NCBI RefSeq assembly: GCF_900111445.1
Contig: NZ_FOHE01000009.1
Location: 104,231-168,230, forward strand
Source of the DNA: Oceanobacillus limi
GTDB taxonomy: Bacteria > Bacillota > Bacilli > Bacillales > Amphibacillaceae
Direction of reading: 5' to 3'
Length of the DNA: 64,000 nucleotides
Shown here: in pieces, positions 30,751-39,809 of the stretch
Position numbering within the stretch: position 1 is the first letter of the stretch
Layout of the letters: each line of letters opens with the position of its first letter
Program-made: the position numbers and the translations under genes
The notes under the pieces: model-generated
The model's input: only the letters and a program-made list of their open reading frames with translations
Told to the model about the DNA's origin: nothing
Databases searched by the model: none

Positions 30751-30861
30751 CCCCACTGATTGTTAGATGAACGAATCGGATATTTGACTTTCCTTTAATC
30801 TCACACTCAAATTCCTTGGTTTTAATTCGTGGTTTGAAGTGAGTCTTCAGTAATATGCAGG
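30751..30861. repeat. Repeat family B, copy B2 (internally deleted, ~110 bp)
   Basis: It begins CCCCACTGATTGTTAGATGA with ACGAATCGG next, as in B1, and keeps CCTTGGTTTTAATTCGTGG. It then jumps from the AGTGAGTCTT position straight to CAGTAATATGCAGG, so the central ACGACGCACAGG...GGCCTGC part is missing. Confidence 0.75.
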
Positions 30862-31052
30862 AAAACTACTTAATCCTATACAGAAAAGTTTCTACTATAT
30901 AGAGGAATACGTTACATAGTGGATAATTTATACCCTAAGTTTATATATGGTAAACTATATTTTTTGAAGCAATACGAAAATTATTCATCCCTATATAATC
31001 TACACAGAATGACCAATAATAAAGTTAATCTTTAATCAACGGGCTTTTCTTC

Positions 31053-31214
31053 CTCCCAGCTGATTGTAAAATGAACGAATCTTTGAGTTTATTCACTACT
31101 TAGCTCCTTTGTTTTGCTTCATAGGTTTGAATTGTATATTACGATACATAGGACGTGCTAGTGCCGACAATGGACAGGACGTCGCATATATGTCAGCCTG
31201 TCAGTAATATGGAA
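31053..31214. repeat. Repeat family B, copy B3 (~160 bp)
   Basis: It carries CTGATTGTAAAATGAACGAA, CATAGGACGTGCTAGTGCCG, GACAGGACGTCGC and CAGCCTGTCAGTAATATGG. It is more diverged than B1/B5. It lies 192 bp from B2 in the same orientation, just downstream of the nitroreductase terminator. No gene in 30862-31052. Confidence 0.8.
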
Positions 31215-31243
31215 AAAAAGAGAGATCTTATTTGATCTCCCTT
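31213..31243 (-). terminator. Terminator of the nitroreductase gene
   Basis: On the minus strand GGGAGATC / GATCTCTC form the stem, followed by seven T. It ends where repeat B3 begins. Confidence 0.8.
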
Positions 31244-31255
31244 GCACTTTATGTA

Positions 31256-31840
31256 TTATTCTGAAAATGACCCTTCTGAAACAAATGCATCTATTTCTTT
31301 ACGGGTAGATGGCTTTTCACGTTGTTGTAGTTGCTCTGGTAAAGCTTCTTTTTCACCTGCATAACCAACTGCTACAATCGCATGAATTGCATAACCCTCG
31401 GGTATCTCAAGTTTTTTCTTAGCTTCCTCTTTATTAAAACCACCCATAGCGTGTGTTACTAAGCCTTTACGGACTGCCTCTAGCGCAAAATATCCCCAAG
31501 CAGCACCAGCATCAAATGCATGAGCTTTGTTATGACCTCCAAAGCGCTCTTCATTCTCTTTAGAAATGATTGCAACAAGAATTGGGGCTTTCTTACACCA
31601 GATCGTATTTCCTTCATGGATAAAGGTTAAGAATTTTTCTCGATCAACTTTATTACGTGCTACAATAAATCGCCAAGGTTGAACATTTCCCGCTGAAGGT
31701 GCCCACCTTGCTGCTTCAAATAGGCTATTTAAAATATCTCCAGGCACTTCCTTTTCTTGAAAAGATCTCGGTGACCATCGTTCTAAATATATTGGATCAA
31801 TTTCATATATACTCTCACGATTTTTGTCTACCTTATACAT
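31256..31840 (-). CDS. Nitroreductase-family FMN-dependent oxidoreductase
   Basis: The product has 194 residues of the nitroreductase fold. The N-terminal RWSPRSFQEKEV and the FMN-contact block AARWAPSAGNVQPWRFIV are clear, as is the C-terminal AIVAVGYAG. Likely a NAD(P)H-dependent flavoprotein reducing nitro or quinone compounds; physiological substrate unknown. SD AGAGGTGA. Single gene with its own terminator. Confidence 0.85.
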   Translation of the reverse strand: MYKVDKNRESIYEIDPIYLERWSPRSFQEKEVPGDILNSLFEAARWAPSAGNVQPWRFIVARNKVDREKFLTFIHEGNTIWCKKAPILVAIISKENEERFGGHNKAHAFDAGAAWGYFALEAVRKGLVTHAMGGFNKEEAKKKLEIPEGYAIHAIVAVGYAGEKEALPEQLQQREKPSTRKEIDAFVSEGSFSE

Positions 31841-32030
31841 AAGTTCACTTCACCTCTTTATTTTTTCTAGTTGATTTTTGAGTTTCACATTCTATTATAA
31901 AATGCATTTAGCTTATCTTCAATTGAAGGGGGTTATGTTCATTGCATTCTACTATGAACATATGAATAAACTGCGCATTAACTTATCAAATACTATAGTT
32001 CAAATTCGTAATGTAATGTGCTACTAACAC

Positions 32031-32147
32031 CGCTACGGAAATACACTACGCTTTCCGCGGGTGACCCGTGAGCCTCCTCGAACTCCGTTCTGCGGGGTCT
32101 CACTTTGGTCACTGTTCTCGCAGGAGTCTCCGTGTATTTCCTTCGCT
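32031..32147. repeat. Repeat family A, copy A2 (~117 bp)
   Basis: Ends CGCTACGGAAATACAC / GTGTATTTCCTTCGCT are inverted. The interior TTTCCGCGGGTGACCCGTGA and TGCGGGGTCTCAC are the reverse complement of family A blocks in A1/A5. The gap 31841-32440 holds only A2, the A3 fragment and AT-rich DNA. Confidence 0.85.
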
Positions 32148-32239
32148 ATATTTAATATAATTGATCGATTTTAATAGAAAAAGCTAGCAGAACTTCTATT
32201 TTACAAAAGTTATCTTTCAATAATCAGATATTTTCAACA

Positions 32240-32288
32240 GAGGAGGCTGAGGCAGTGCCCACGAAAAGCGAAGTATTCTGTCGTAGCG
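32240..32288. repeat. Repeat family A, fragment A3
   Basis: AGAGGAGGCTGAGGCAGTGC and AAAAGCGAAGTATTCTG with GTAGCG match the right half of family A elements (compare A4 read in reverse). The left half is missing. Confidence 0.6.
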
Positions 32289-32440
32289 ATATTTTAGCAC
32301 TCTCGAAAGTACGGGAAAATAGTAGATTTTACCAAAAGCTTACGTTGCATCATACATCAAATATGTAACAAAGGGATAGGTTAGGGGATTGGAGAATAGG
32401 AAATAAAGCGTAAAGGAAGACGTGGGAGCTGGCTTTAATA

Positions 32441-32476
32441 ACAAAAAAAGCCCTAGCAATTATGCTAGAGCTTTAA
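32441..32476 (-). terminator. Terminator of the NlpC/P60 endopeptidase gene
   Basis: The minus strand reads AAAGCTCTAGCA, a short loop, TGCTAGGGCTTT and then further T residues, just beyond the stop codon at 32488. Confidence 0.85.
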
Positions 32477-32487
32477 CACAAAATCTA

Positions 32488-33702
32488 TTAATTAACAACA
32501 CGTCTTACGTGACCAGCGAAGTGATCTTTCCAGTAACCACTTGTCATTGATTTAACAGATAATCCATATGAACTTTGAGAACCAATGAACTGTCCATTCC
32601 CAATATAGATACCAACATGTCCATTTGTTTTATACGTATTAAAGAATACAAGGTCTCCTGGTTTTATATTACTATAAGATACTTTTGTTCCAGTAGACTG
32701 TAAAGCGGCTGTACTGGAAGGAACGGAATACCCACCTTGTGCAAATGCCCAAGATACAAAACCAGAACAATCAAAACCGCTCGGTGTTTTTCCTCCCCAC
32801 ACATAAGGTACTCCTAAGTATTGGTAACCAGCATTAATTACTGTGCTTAGACTTCCACTAGCTTTCGCTGGAGTAGAAGATTTATTTTCTTTCTTACTTA
32901 AAGTGTTTAAGTTACCATCACTTGAACTGTTAGATGATGAAGATGATGCACTTGCTGTAGAAGGCGTTCTTTTAGCCGCAATACTTTGTCGAACTTCTCT
33001 TTCAATCGATGCAAGTCTGCTATCTTCTACTTGTAATTCTTTTTTCTTATCAATTAACTCTTGCTCTTTTTGCTTTAGTTCATCTTTTTGCTCAACAGTC
33101 TGTTCCTTCTGAGCTAGAATAGTCTCTTGCATACCTTCTAGTTCAACTTGCATTTCCGTTAATTCATCAAGTTTATTTCCAACAGACTTTTTATCTTCTT
33201 CTTGTTGATTTATTAACTCTGTATCAGAGTCAGTTATTTTTGTGATAGCTGATACTCGACTAACAAGGTCTCCAAAGCTTTTTGATCCAAAAATCACATC
33301 AAGAAATCCGATGTTCCCACCGTTCTTTTGATAAGAAACCATGCGATCTTTCAGGATATTCGAACGTTTCTCGATTGCTTCTTCTAATTCTGCAATCTCT
33401 TTCTCTTTCTCTGAAATCTCTGTGTTTGTTTCGTCTAACTTATCTTCATTTTTTTGAAGAGCTTCCTCTACTTGTGCAATCTCTTCATTTAGTTCCTCTA
33501 ATTCTATTAAAACATCTGCAATTTCTGATTCTGCTTTTGATAGATTATCTTTGATCTCTGAACGTTCGCTTTCAATTTGCGATTGTTTATCTTGTAATTC
33601 ATTTAATGATTCTGCTCCAACCGTGCTCGCCGTGCTCGTGAAGAAAGTACTCCCTATACCGATTATGGTAACTGTGGCTATTGTTATAACTGCCTTTTTC
33701 AA
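32488..33702 (-). CDS. cwlO: CwlO-type secreted peptidoglycan DL-endopeptidase (NlpC/P60)
   Basis: The product has 404 residues. A signal peptide (about 1-29) is followed by a long coiled coil (about 32-250), a Ser/Ala/Asn-rich linker and a C-terminal NlpC/P60 domain. The catalytic Cys is in FDCSGFVSWAF and the His in NGHVGIYIGNG. This CwlO/PcsB layout cleaves D-Glu-mDAP-type stem peptides during wall elongation; the coiled coil is activated by FtsEX in B. subtilis. The start is TTG 33702 with GAGGTAAG upstream. The symbol is by domain similarity. Confidence 0.85.
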   Translation of the reverse strand: MKKAVITIATVTIIGIGSTFFTSTASTVGAESLNELQDKQSQIESERSEIKDNLSKAESEIADVLIELEELNEEIAQVEEALQKNEDKLDETNTEISEKEKEIAELEEAIEKRSNILKDRMVSYQKNGGNIGFLDVIFGSKSFGDLVSRVSAITKITDSDTELINQQEEDKKSVGNKLDELTEMQVELEGMQETILAQKEQTVEQKDELKQKEQELIDKKKELQVEDSRLASIEREVRQSIAAKRTPSTASASSSSSNSSSDGNLNTLSKKENKSSTPAKASGSLSTVINAGYQYLGVPYVWGGKTPSGFDCSGFVSWAFAQGGYSVPSSTAALQSTGTKVSYSNIKPGDLVFFNTYKTNGHVGIYIGNGQFIGSQSSYGLSVKSMTSGYWKDHFAGHVRRVVN

Positions 33703-33825
33703 CTTTCTTACCTCGCTTCCCCTACTACAAAACTTTTTTTAGTAGTAAAATTATATATTTATCACTCTATGTAATCTATTTTTTATTAGGCAATTAGTAG
33801 TATATCATCTATAAATGTCATGCGT

Positions 33826-33842
33826 GTTATAGAAATATTACA
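33826..33842 (-). promoter_or_regulatory. Candidate WalR box upstream of cwlO
   Basis: The minus strand reads TGTAATATTTCTATAAC, i.e. TGTAAT-N5-TATAAC, one base off the TGTWAH-N5-TGTWAH WalR consensus. A TATACT -10 lies about 35 bp downstream. CwlO-type genes are known WalR targets; this site is inferred. Confidence 0.4.
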
Positions 33843-34023
33843 ATTATGTTTCAAAAGATGACAATTACTTATCTTATCCTTAATAATCTATTTGTCTTTC
33901 CTATCATTCTACTGATTCTTACAAACAATTATTAGATGATCAAGAAATTGGCAAAACTATTGCAAAAAAGAAACAAGACTGGAAAAATAACAATTATCAT
34001 GTAGAAAATATGGGAGTATGATC

Positions 34024-35052
34024 ATGAAGTTATCTGAGTTTATAGGTAGTCGTCTAATTAAAACAGCCGTAGCTATATTTATTACAGCATGGATATGTAA
34101 TCAGATCGGTTGGCCACCGGTTTTTGCTGTAATCACTGCGATTGTTACCTTAGAACCAACCGTATCTGAATCCATTAAAAAGGGATTCATACGTTTACCT
34201 GCTTCCGCAATCGGATCAGCCTATGCCGTTTTATTTATTTCACTTTTCGGAAATTCGCCAATCACCTATACTCTGGCAGCATTCTTTACCATTGCAACCT
34301 GTGTCAAGTTGAGATTACATGCTGGATTACTCGTAGCAACACTTACAGCTGTTGCAATGATAGAAGTTATTTACGACAATTTTTTTATCTCATTTTTTAT
34401 TAGGTTAGGAACTACATCGATCGGCTTAATTGTTTCAACTGCTGTCAATATGTTTATTCTGCCACCAGATTACACACAAGAAATTGTTAAAAACATTCAA
34501 AGGTTGAATAGTAAAACAGGGAAGGCCATTGAGAAAATATTTACCAACATATTGTTAGAAAAGGATCTCAAAGATAGAGGTACAATGGAAGCTTTACAAA
34601 GGTCGCTGCAAAATACAGATACTTTAATTCGATATCAAAAAGAAGAAACGAAATATCATCCACTCGTTGGACATGAAAAACACCTCTTCCAACATGCACA
34701 GGAACAAATTGTTACCATTCGGATGATTCATTATCATATGGAAAACTTGTTAAATACACCATTGGATACAGTTACCTGGACAAAGGAAGAGCGTTCCGTA
34801 GTTTTACAAGCAATAAACTACCTTTCCTATAGCATGGAAGATGAGAAGAATTTTGAGGCAAAGAGACATGACACCCAATTAAAGATTTTAACTGAACTTT
34901 TTTGGGAAGATAACGAAGAAATCACCAAGAAAAATGAACAGCACCCTACACATTTTCCACCGGAATTAATTATTTTATATGAACTTTTATCCATTTTTGA
35001 ATTGGTCACTGAATTTTATCAAACGAAATCTCCAATAGAAAAATCTGTGTAG
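34024..35052 (+). CDS. Aromatic acid exporter (ArAE/FUSC-like) membrane protein
   Basis: The product has 342 residues. Four to five hydrophobic segments in the first 150 residues (WPPVFAVITAIVTLEPT is typical of the family) are followed by a soluble helical C-terminal half. Related proteins are annotated as aromatic acid exporters; the substrate here is unknown. The ATG at 34024 has GGGAG 7 nt upstream; the ATG at 34018 is too close to it. Convergent with liaR, with only 14 bp between stops. Confidence 0.75.
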   Translation: MKLSEFIGSRLIKTAVAIFITAWICNQIGWPPVFAVITAIVTLEPTVSESIKKGFIRLPASAIGSAYAVLFISLFGNSPITYTLAAFFTIATCVKLRLHAGLLVATLTAVAMIEVIYDNFFISFFIRLGTTSIGLIVSTAVNMFILPPDYTQEIVKNIQRLNSKTGKAIEKIFTNILLEKDLKDRGTMEALQRSLQNTDTLIRYQKEETKYHPLVGHEKHLFQHAQEQIVTIRMIHYHMENLLNTPLDTVTWTKEERSVVLQAINYLSYSMEDEKNFEAKRHDTQLKILTELFWEDNEEITKKNEQHPTHFPPELIILYELLSIFELVTEFYQTKSPIEKSV

Positions 35053-35066
35053 CATTACACAGTTTT

Positions 35067-35702
35067 CTATTGGACTAAATGATGCTTAAAAGCATAAATA
35101 ACAGCTTGTGTTCGATCTTGAACTTCCAATTTACCTAAGATATTGCTTACATGCACTTTAACGGTTTTTAACGCAATAAACAGTTCATCCGCAATTTCTT
35201 GATTTGTTTTCCCTGCCGCTATTAAAAGTAAAATTTCCATCTCTCTGTCGGTTAATTGTTCGTGTAAATGTTCGACAGGCTTCTGACGCATTTTCGTCAT
35301 AATTTTCCCAGTTACCTCTGGTTCTAGAACTGATTGTCCGTTATATGTCGCTCGAATCGCTTTAGCAATTTCACTTGCTTTCGACGTTTTCAGCAAATAA
35401 CTAGTTGCTCCAGCTTCTAATGCAGGATAAACTTTTTCATCATCTAAAAAACTTGTCACAATTATTATTTTAGCTTCTGGCCATTTATTCATAATTTTAT
35501 TAGTAGCTTCTATACCATCCATTTCTTTCATTACAAGGTCCATGAGGATCACATCTGGCTTTAATTTCAAAGCCAATTCTACAGCCTCTCCACCATCATC
35601 CGCTTCTGCAACAACGTCCATATCAGGTTGAGCAGATAAATAAGATGAAACACCTATTCGAACCATTTCATGGTCATCAGCGAATAAAATTCTAATCATC
35701 AT
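35067..35702 (-). CDS. liaR: LiaR, response regulator (NarL/LuxR type)
   Basis: The product has about 211 residues. The receiver domain has phosphoacceptor Asp near 54 in VILMDLVMKEMDG; the C-terminal LuxR-type helix-turn-helix carries LTDREMEILLLIAAGKTNQEI. It overlaps the end of liaS. Several ATGs cluster at 35708-35699; AAAGGG spacing favours 35702. With LiaF and LiaS it forms the cell-envelope stress module. Confidence 0.92.
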   Translation of the reverse strand: MMIRILFADDHEMVRIGVSSYLSAQPDMDVVAEADDGGEAVELALKLKPDVILMDLVMKEMDGIEATNKIMNKWPEAKIIIVTSFLDDEKVYPALEAGATSYLLKTSKASEIAKAIRATYNGQSVLEPEVTGKIMTKMRQKPVEHLHEQLTDREMEILLLIAAGKTNQEIADELFIALKTVKVHVSNILGKLEVQDRTQAVIYAFKHHLVQ

Positions 35703-36738
35703 TATCATTCCCTTTACGTAAACTAGGAACTTTGACTTCTAATCGTGTTCCTTGATTAGGTAGACTTATTATTTTGATCGTACCTCCAACTTCATATGCC
35801 CGTTCCTTCATATTTGATAATCCATAAGAACCAGTTGTTCGGACTTGCGACGTATCAAATCCTACACCATCATCTACGACTCGTAAAATAATGGTATCGT
35901 CACGTTCAATCAACATCACATGGAGAGAGGAAGCTTCCGCATGACGAAGTGTGTTAGAGACGGATTCTTGTAATATTCGAAATAACTGATCCTCAATTCC
36001 TTTATCTAAAGCAAATTCTTCCACTTTCCATTCAATTGTTAATGGTACCTTCTGCTTTAATTCAACTAGTAACTCCTTAACCCCATCTTGTAGAGACTTC
36101 CCTTTTAACGCAACTGGCCGTAGATGTAATAATAAAGCCCGCATCTCTAACTGGGATTGGTGAATCATTTTCTCTACTAAGTTTAGTTGTTTGTTAACCG
36201 AAGGATCAATCTCATCAGCCGATTCATTAATGGCTGACATCATCATCGAAGCAGCAAATAATTGTTGACTTACAGAATCATGAAGCTCACGTGCTAAACG
36301 GTTTCTTTCCTGTACGACAATCTCTTGTAAGCTTTTTTCGCGTTCGTGTGCTCTTTCTGTTGCAAGTCGTTGGGCATGCTCGGTGTGTTTACGGATTTTT
36401 TCCTGTACTTGTTCCACGTAATATTGTATTTGCTGAAGTTCTCGATAAGGTTCATCATCAAAGGTTACGTTATGACCTTTTGCTAGTTCATCTAACTGGC
36501 GATTAATTCGGTAAAATCGTTGCCGCCAAAAAAGTCCTGTTGTAATACCGAAAACGGACCCAATAATAACCGGCACACTGATGATGAATAGTACAAATGG
36601 GACATCACCAATGTTATAAGTGTATATAAGCCTCCAATCATCTATTGGAAAGGCAAAGAAAGTAATCACAAGGATCAGTATCGTAATCAACAATCCAAAC
36701 AATATCGCAGTAAAGGCGTGACGCACGATTGGTATCAT
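35692..36738 (-). CDS. liaS: LiaS, sensor histidine kinase
   Basis: The product has 348 residues. Two N-terminal membrane helices with a very short extracellular loop mark an intramembrane-sensing kinase. HAMP-like and coiled-coil segments follow, then HisKA_3 with the phospho-His in RNRLARELHDSVSQQ and an HATPase domain with LRVVDDGVGFD. It overlaps liaF by 4 nt; SD GAGGTGA lies inside liaF. Confidence 0.92.
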   Translation of the reverse strand: MIPIVRHAFTAILFGLLITILILVITFFAFPIDDWRLIYTYNIGDVPFVLFIISVPVIIGSVFGITTGLFWRQRFYRINRQLDELAKGHNVTFDDEPYRELQQIQYYVEQVQEKIRKHTEHAQRLATERAHEREKSLQEIVVQERNRLARELHDSVSQQLFAASMMMSAINESADEIDPSVNKQLNLVEKMIHQSQLEMRALLLHLRPVALKGKSLQDGVKELLVELKQKVPLTIEWKVEEFALDKGIEDQLFRILQESVSNTLRHAEASSLHVMLIERDDTIILRVVDDGVGFDTSQVRTTGSYGLSNMKERAYEVGGTIKIISLPNQGTRLEVKVPSLRKGNDNDD

Positions 36739-37469
36739 ATCCGCTTCACCTCGATATCTCCAGAAACAACGGAAGTAATAATTTTTACTCGAGGTAGATT
36801 TGTTGTGTCATAGTTGCTTGTTTGATAATAAAGGGATTGGTTCATTAGTTGTGTATGGTGCTTCCCAAATATATGAACTCTACCAAAAATGGAACTATGA
36901 TGGATACTTACTTCTACTTCATAAGGGATAAAAATTTCTATATTTCCAATAAAATGGCGTATTGAAATAACTGATGTATCGTTAGGAAGAACTGTATTAC
37001 TAAGATCAATGATTCGATCTCCAAATCCCCCATGGATATTTACATCTCGCCATTGGTATGCAACATCATCTGTTGCTTGATCATCAAACATTTTATGGTC
37101 AAACAAAGGTTTCTTTTCCACAACTGGGTCATCGATAATTTCTTGATGGGAAATTAAGTCGACTGGAATTTTTTCAGCTTCTTGGTTCTTTTTCATATAG
37201 TTCAAAACAAACAAAACAATTGCTACGACTACTAGAAAACGAACTGCAAGCATATTCAATACAGAAAAAAGCAAACTAATGGCACCGATCCAAAAAAATA
37301 TCTTCCCCCATAATTTTGTAAAGTTCTTCCACCCTATATAAATAAAGAACCCAGAAAATAATGCAGAAATAATCATGCCGCCGTGAAAGAATACAATTTC
37401 CACTACAAAGAGGATCACTCCTATGATCAATATCCAGTTAAAGTTATCTGTTGATAGTCGTTGAAACAA
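36735..37469 (-). CDS. liaF: LiaF, inhibitor protein of the LiaRS system
   Basis: The product has 244 residues. The N-terminal half has four hydrophobic segments and the C-terminal half is the beta-rich cell-wall-active antibiotic response domain (FIGNIEIFIPYEVEVSIHHSS). In B. subtilis LiaF holds LiaS inactive without envelope damage. The start is TTG 37469 after AGGAGGGGG. It is the first gene of liaFSR and separate from liaIH. Confidence 0.9.
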   Translation of the reverse strand: MFQRLSTDNFNWILIIGVILFVVEIVFFHGGMIISALFSGFFIYIGWKNFTKLWGKIFFWIGAISLLFSVLNMLAVRFLVVVAIVLFVLNYMKKNQEAEKIPVDLISHQEIIDDPVVEKKPLFDHKMFDDQATDDVAYQWRDVNIHGGFGDRIIDLSNTVLPNDTSVISIRHFIGNIEIFIPYEVEVSIHHSSIFGRVHIFGKHHTQLMNQSLYYQTSNYDTTNLPRVKIITSVVSGDIEVKRI

Positions 37470-37612
37470 TTTAGCGATCCCCCTCCTATGTAATATAGTA
37501 AGTCGTTATCAGTTAGTTCCTTATATTACACATTGTTTGACGAACAAGTAATCCAATGAAATTCTTTCGCTCGCCTATTCCAGTTGTTGTACTTACAGCT
37601 CGTTACATGTGG

Positions 37613-37641
37613 AATAAAATAGACGCAGTACACTGCGCCTA
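37613..37641 (-). terminator. Terminator after liaH
   Basis: AGGCGCAGTGTACTGCGTCT forms a compact hairpin followed by ATTTTATT on the minus strand, between liaH and liaF. It should separate liaIH transcripts from liaFSR. Confidence 0.75.
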
Positions 37642-37672
37642 TCTAGTATATCATTTTTTCTAATGTAAATAA

Positions 37673-38308
37673 TTAGTTTACCTTGTCTTTTTCTTGCATT
37701 TCTTTTTCTAACTGGGCAATTTTTTGATCAAAAGTACTGCGGTAATATGCGCTATTCACTTTGTATTCGATCCCTTCGATGTATCGTTCCATTTCCGCAA
37801 ATTTCGAAAACGGTTTATCCGAGATATCTTCTACAACTTTATTCATTTGGTAATTGGCATGGGCAATATTCTCACGCCCCATCAACTCCATCCGCTTTAG
37901 ATGCATATCCTTTAGTTTATGCTTCATTTCTTCATATTTCTGCTCAAGTAATTCTAGTTGCTCTATTGCTTCTTCACGTGATGTTTTCATACGATCTGCA
38001 CGTGCTTGATATTCCCCATGTTCTTTTACTGCAAATTCATGCATTTGTTGCTCCCCTGCTTTTTCCGCTATACTTGCTTGTTTCAAACGTTTATCAGCAA
38101 GGTCCTGTGCTTTATGAAATTCCTTTGTAAACTCTTCTTTTAGTTTATATTGCCGATCGATCAGCATCCGAACTTTTTCCGTTTCTTGTTCACTTTGCCT
38201 TAAATACTGATTCAAAGCTCCAATCGGGTTTTTTTGTTCCTTTTGATCCATCATTTGATGAAGGTCTGCCGAAATGGAATCTTTCATTCGTGTAAAAATA
38301 TTTGACAT
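37673..38308 (-). CDS. liaH: LiaH, PspA/IM30-family envelope stress protein
   Basis: The product has 211 residues, almost entirely coiled coil, of the PspA/IM30 family. LiaH assembles into large rings at the membrane under envelope stress and is recruited by LiaI. SD AAAGGAGAG. It is 19 bp downstream of liaI. Confidence 0.9.
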   Translation of the reverse strand: MSNIFTRMKDSISADLHQMMDQKEQKNPIGALNQYLRQSEQETEKVRMLIDRQYKLKEEFTKEFHKAQDLADKRLKQASIAEKAGEQQMHEFAVKEHGEYQARADRMKTSREEAIEQLELLEQKYEEMKHKLKDMHLKRMELMGRENIAHANYQMNKVVEDISDKPFSKFAEMERYIEGIEYKVNSAYYRSTFDQKIAQLEKEMQEKDKVN

Positions 38309-38327
38309 AACAATCTCTCCTTTTAAT

Positions 38328-38684
38328 TTATTGATTTATCTCTGCCCATTGACGTTCAAAATTAGTAAATGGGTCATTGTCCTCACTCACAACATCTACA
38401 GCCGGATCTTCTTCTACATTTTTCCAATTTTTAACCACAAGGTATAATGCGTATGCTGCTGCCAAACCAACTATTGCAAACATATTTGAAAATGTTACAC
38501 TCAATACTAATAGCCCAAGGATTACCCAACCGACCTTGCCAGCTGCTGAGTCACTTTTTATGAACTTTTTAAAAATAATATAGAGTAACCAGACGCTCAG
38601 TCCTAGAATAACCATTGGACCTAGATTAGCGAGCAAAATAAGTAACGCAACCAATCCTCCAATAAATAACATAAACTTTTTCAT
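38328..38684 (-). CDS. liaI: LiaI-like membrane anchor protein
   Basis: The product has 118 residues with three to four short hydrophobic segments and an acidic, aromatic C-terminal tail (DPFTNFERQWAEINQ), similar in layout to B. subtilis LiaI. It is predicted to anchor LiaH. SD AAAGGAGG. First gene of liaIH; liaG, present in B. subtilis, is missing. The upstream gap 38685-39434 contains the promoter region and several repeat E units. Confidence 0.8.
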   Translation of the reverse strand: MKKFMLFIGGLVALLILLANLGPMVILGLSVWLLYIIFKKFIKSDSAAGKVGWVILGLLVLSVTFSNMFAIVGLAAAYALYLVVKNWKNVEEDPAVDVVSEDNDPFTNFERQWAEINQ

Positions 38685-38992
38685 TTGTTTCGCCTCCTTT
38701 CTTTATCTTGATTCCATCATATCTATTTTCCTTATCTACGGTAATGAGCCTCAGCTATATTTTAGAATAAGACCTAAGGCCTATCTATGAGTAGAACCTT
38801 TTAAAAATAGCAGTCACTTCTTTTGCTAATTGCCTTCGTTCCATGTATAGATTTATATAATACGGTTGGCATGATTTACGTCGTAGTAGATGTATTATGC
38901 GACATAACTAAAAAACTGGTATTCAAAATATTAAGCTGATAGTGGCAAAATTAAACCGTCATTGAAAGAATGTAAGATCCATCTATCCATCA

Positions 38993-39063
38993 TTGGGTCT
39001 AAATAGCGGAAGAACGATCCTCAGCGCTGACAAGGTGGTTCCTCATTCCGCTAAATGGCCGAT
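38993..39063. repeat. Repeat family E, copy E1
   Basis: TTGGGTCTAAATAGCGGAAG opens a roughly 70-bp imperfect palindrome that closes with GGTTCCTCATTCCGCT. Its left arm resembles 5580-5633. Confidence 0.65.
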
Positions 39064-39148
39064 AGCATTCATTTGGAGCATGGTTTTGGTTCCTTATTCC
39101 TTTATTCACTTATTTTTAGTAACATTCACACTGATTTATGGCTCATAG

Positions 39149-39243
39149 AGGAATGAGGATCCTCATACACCTAGTTTTTGCGGTATTTTGTGATTTAGCG
39201 GAATCACGATCCTCATCAAAAACGAGGTGGTTCCTCATTCCTT
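39149..39243. repeat. Repeat family E, copies E2 (tandem palindromic units)
   Basis: Units AGGAATGAGGATCCTCAT and TTAGCGGAATCACGATCCTC alternate with GAGGTGGTTCCTCATTCCTT, giving overlapping palindromes. A family A fragment (CCGCGGAAAGCGAAGTATTC, 39263-39295) follows directly. Confidence 0.65.
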
Positions 39244-39262
39244 TATATATTGGCTCAGGTAA

Positions 39263-39295
39263 TCCGCGGAAAGCGAAGTATTCTACCGATAGCGG
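39263..39295. repeat. Repeat family A, end fragment A6
   Basis: ATCCGCGGAAAGCGAAGTAT with TCTACCGATAGCGG matches only the right end of family A elements. Confidence 0.55.
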
Positions 39296-39434
39296 TTTTA
39301 TACCGCTAATAGGTAAAGTAGTACCAATCTCCAACATAATGTTATGTCGCATTATATACAGAAAGCGTATTAATTAATATAAAAAAAGGAATCTATCATT
39401 AAATGATAAATTCCAAAAATGTGATGTATAATTT

Positions 39435-39809
39435 CTAGTTTGATTGATTAGCCATATTTTTACCGAGTGTCTTTAAGTCGTTTAATAGCTTATCTTGTAT
39501 TTCCTCTTCTAATTCAAATTGAATGCCATAATAATATTCATTTAATTTCTTTTCCACCCAAATGAAAGTTCCACTTACTTGATATGGATTGTCATTTAAA
39601 GAAAATGAAATAGTAGCTTTTACATCATTCCCGTGAACTGGAATGCTCAAGGACGTACATAGTTTCAAACCTTTTAAACTAACATCAACTATTTTAGCTT
39701 CACCATCTGAAGACGTCACCCTTTTTCCGTTTAGTTCATCCATGGAAAAACGCGCAAGTAGTGGTTCACCGAACTCAAACCGAAATGCTTCATCCCGTTT
39801 ATATCGCAC
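39435..39809 (-). CDS. PilZ-like domain protein
   Basis: The product has 124 residues. An N-terminal basic cluster MRYKRDEAFRFEF and a later DVSLKGLKL match the RxxxR and DxSxxG positions of c-di-GMP-binding PilZ domains, with a beta-rich pattern through SGTFIWVEKKLNEYYYGIQF. It may be a c-di-GMP effector. The spacing of the Arg residues is not perfect, so ligand binding is unproven. The start is GTG 39809 with GGAGGT. It is divergent from a diguanylate cyclase 189 bp away. Confidence 0.7.
   Translation of the reverse strand: MRYKRDEAFRFEFGEPLLARFSMDELNGKRVTSSDGEAKIVDVSLKGLKLCTSLSIPVHGNDVKATISFSLNDNPYQVSGTFIWVEKKLNEYYYGIQFELEEEIQDKLLNDLKTLGKNMANQSN

Noticed and set aside
38700..38800. AGGTCTTA/TAAGACCT-like bases before liaI as a LiaR box
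   Set aside because: The dyad is weak and I do not recall the consensus well enough to assign it.
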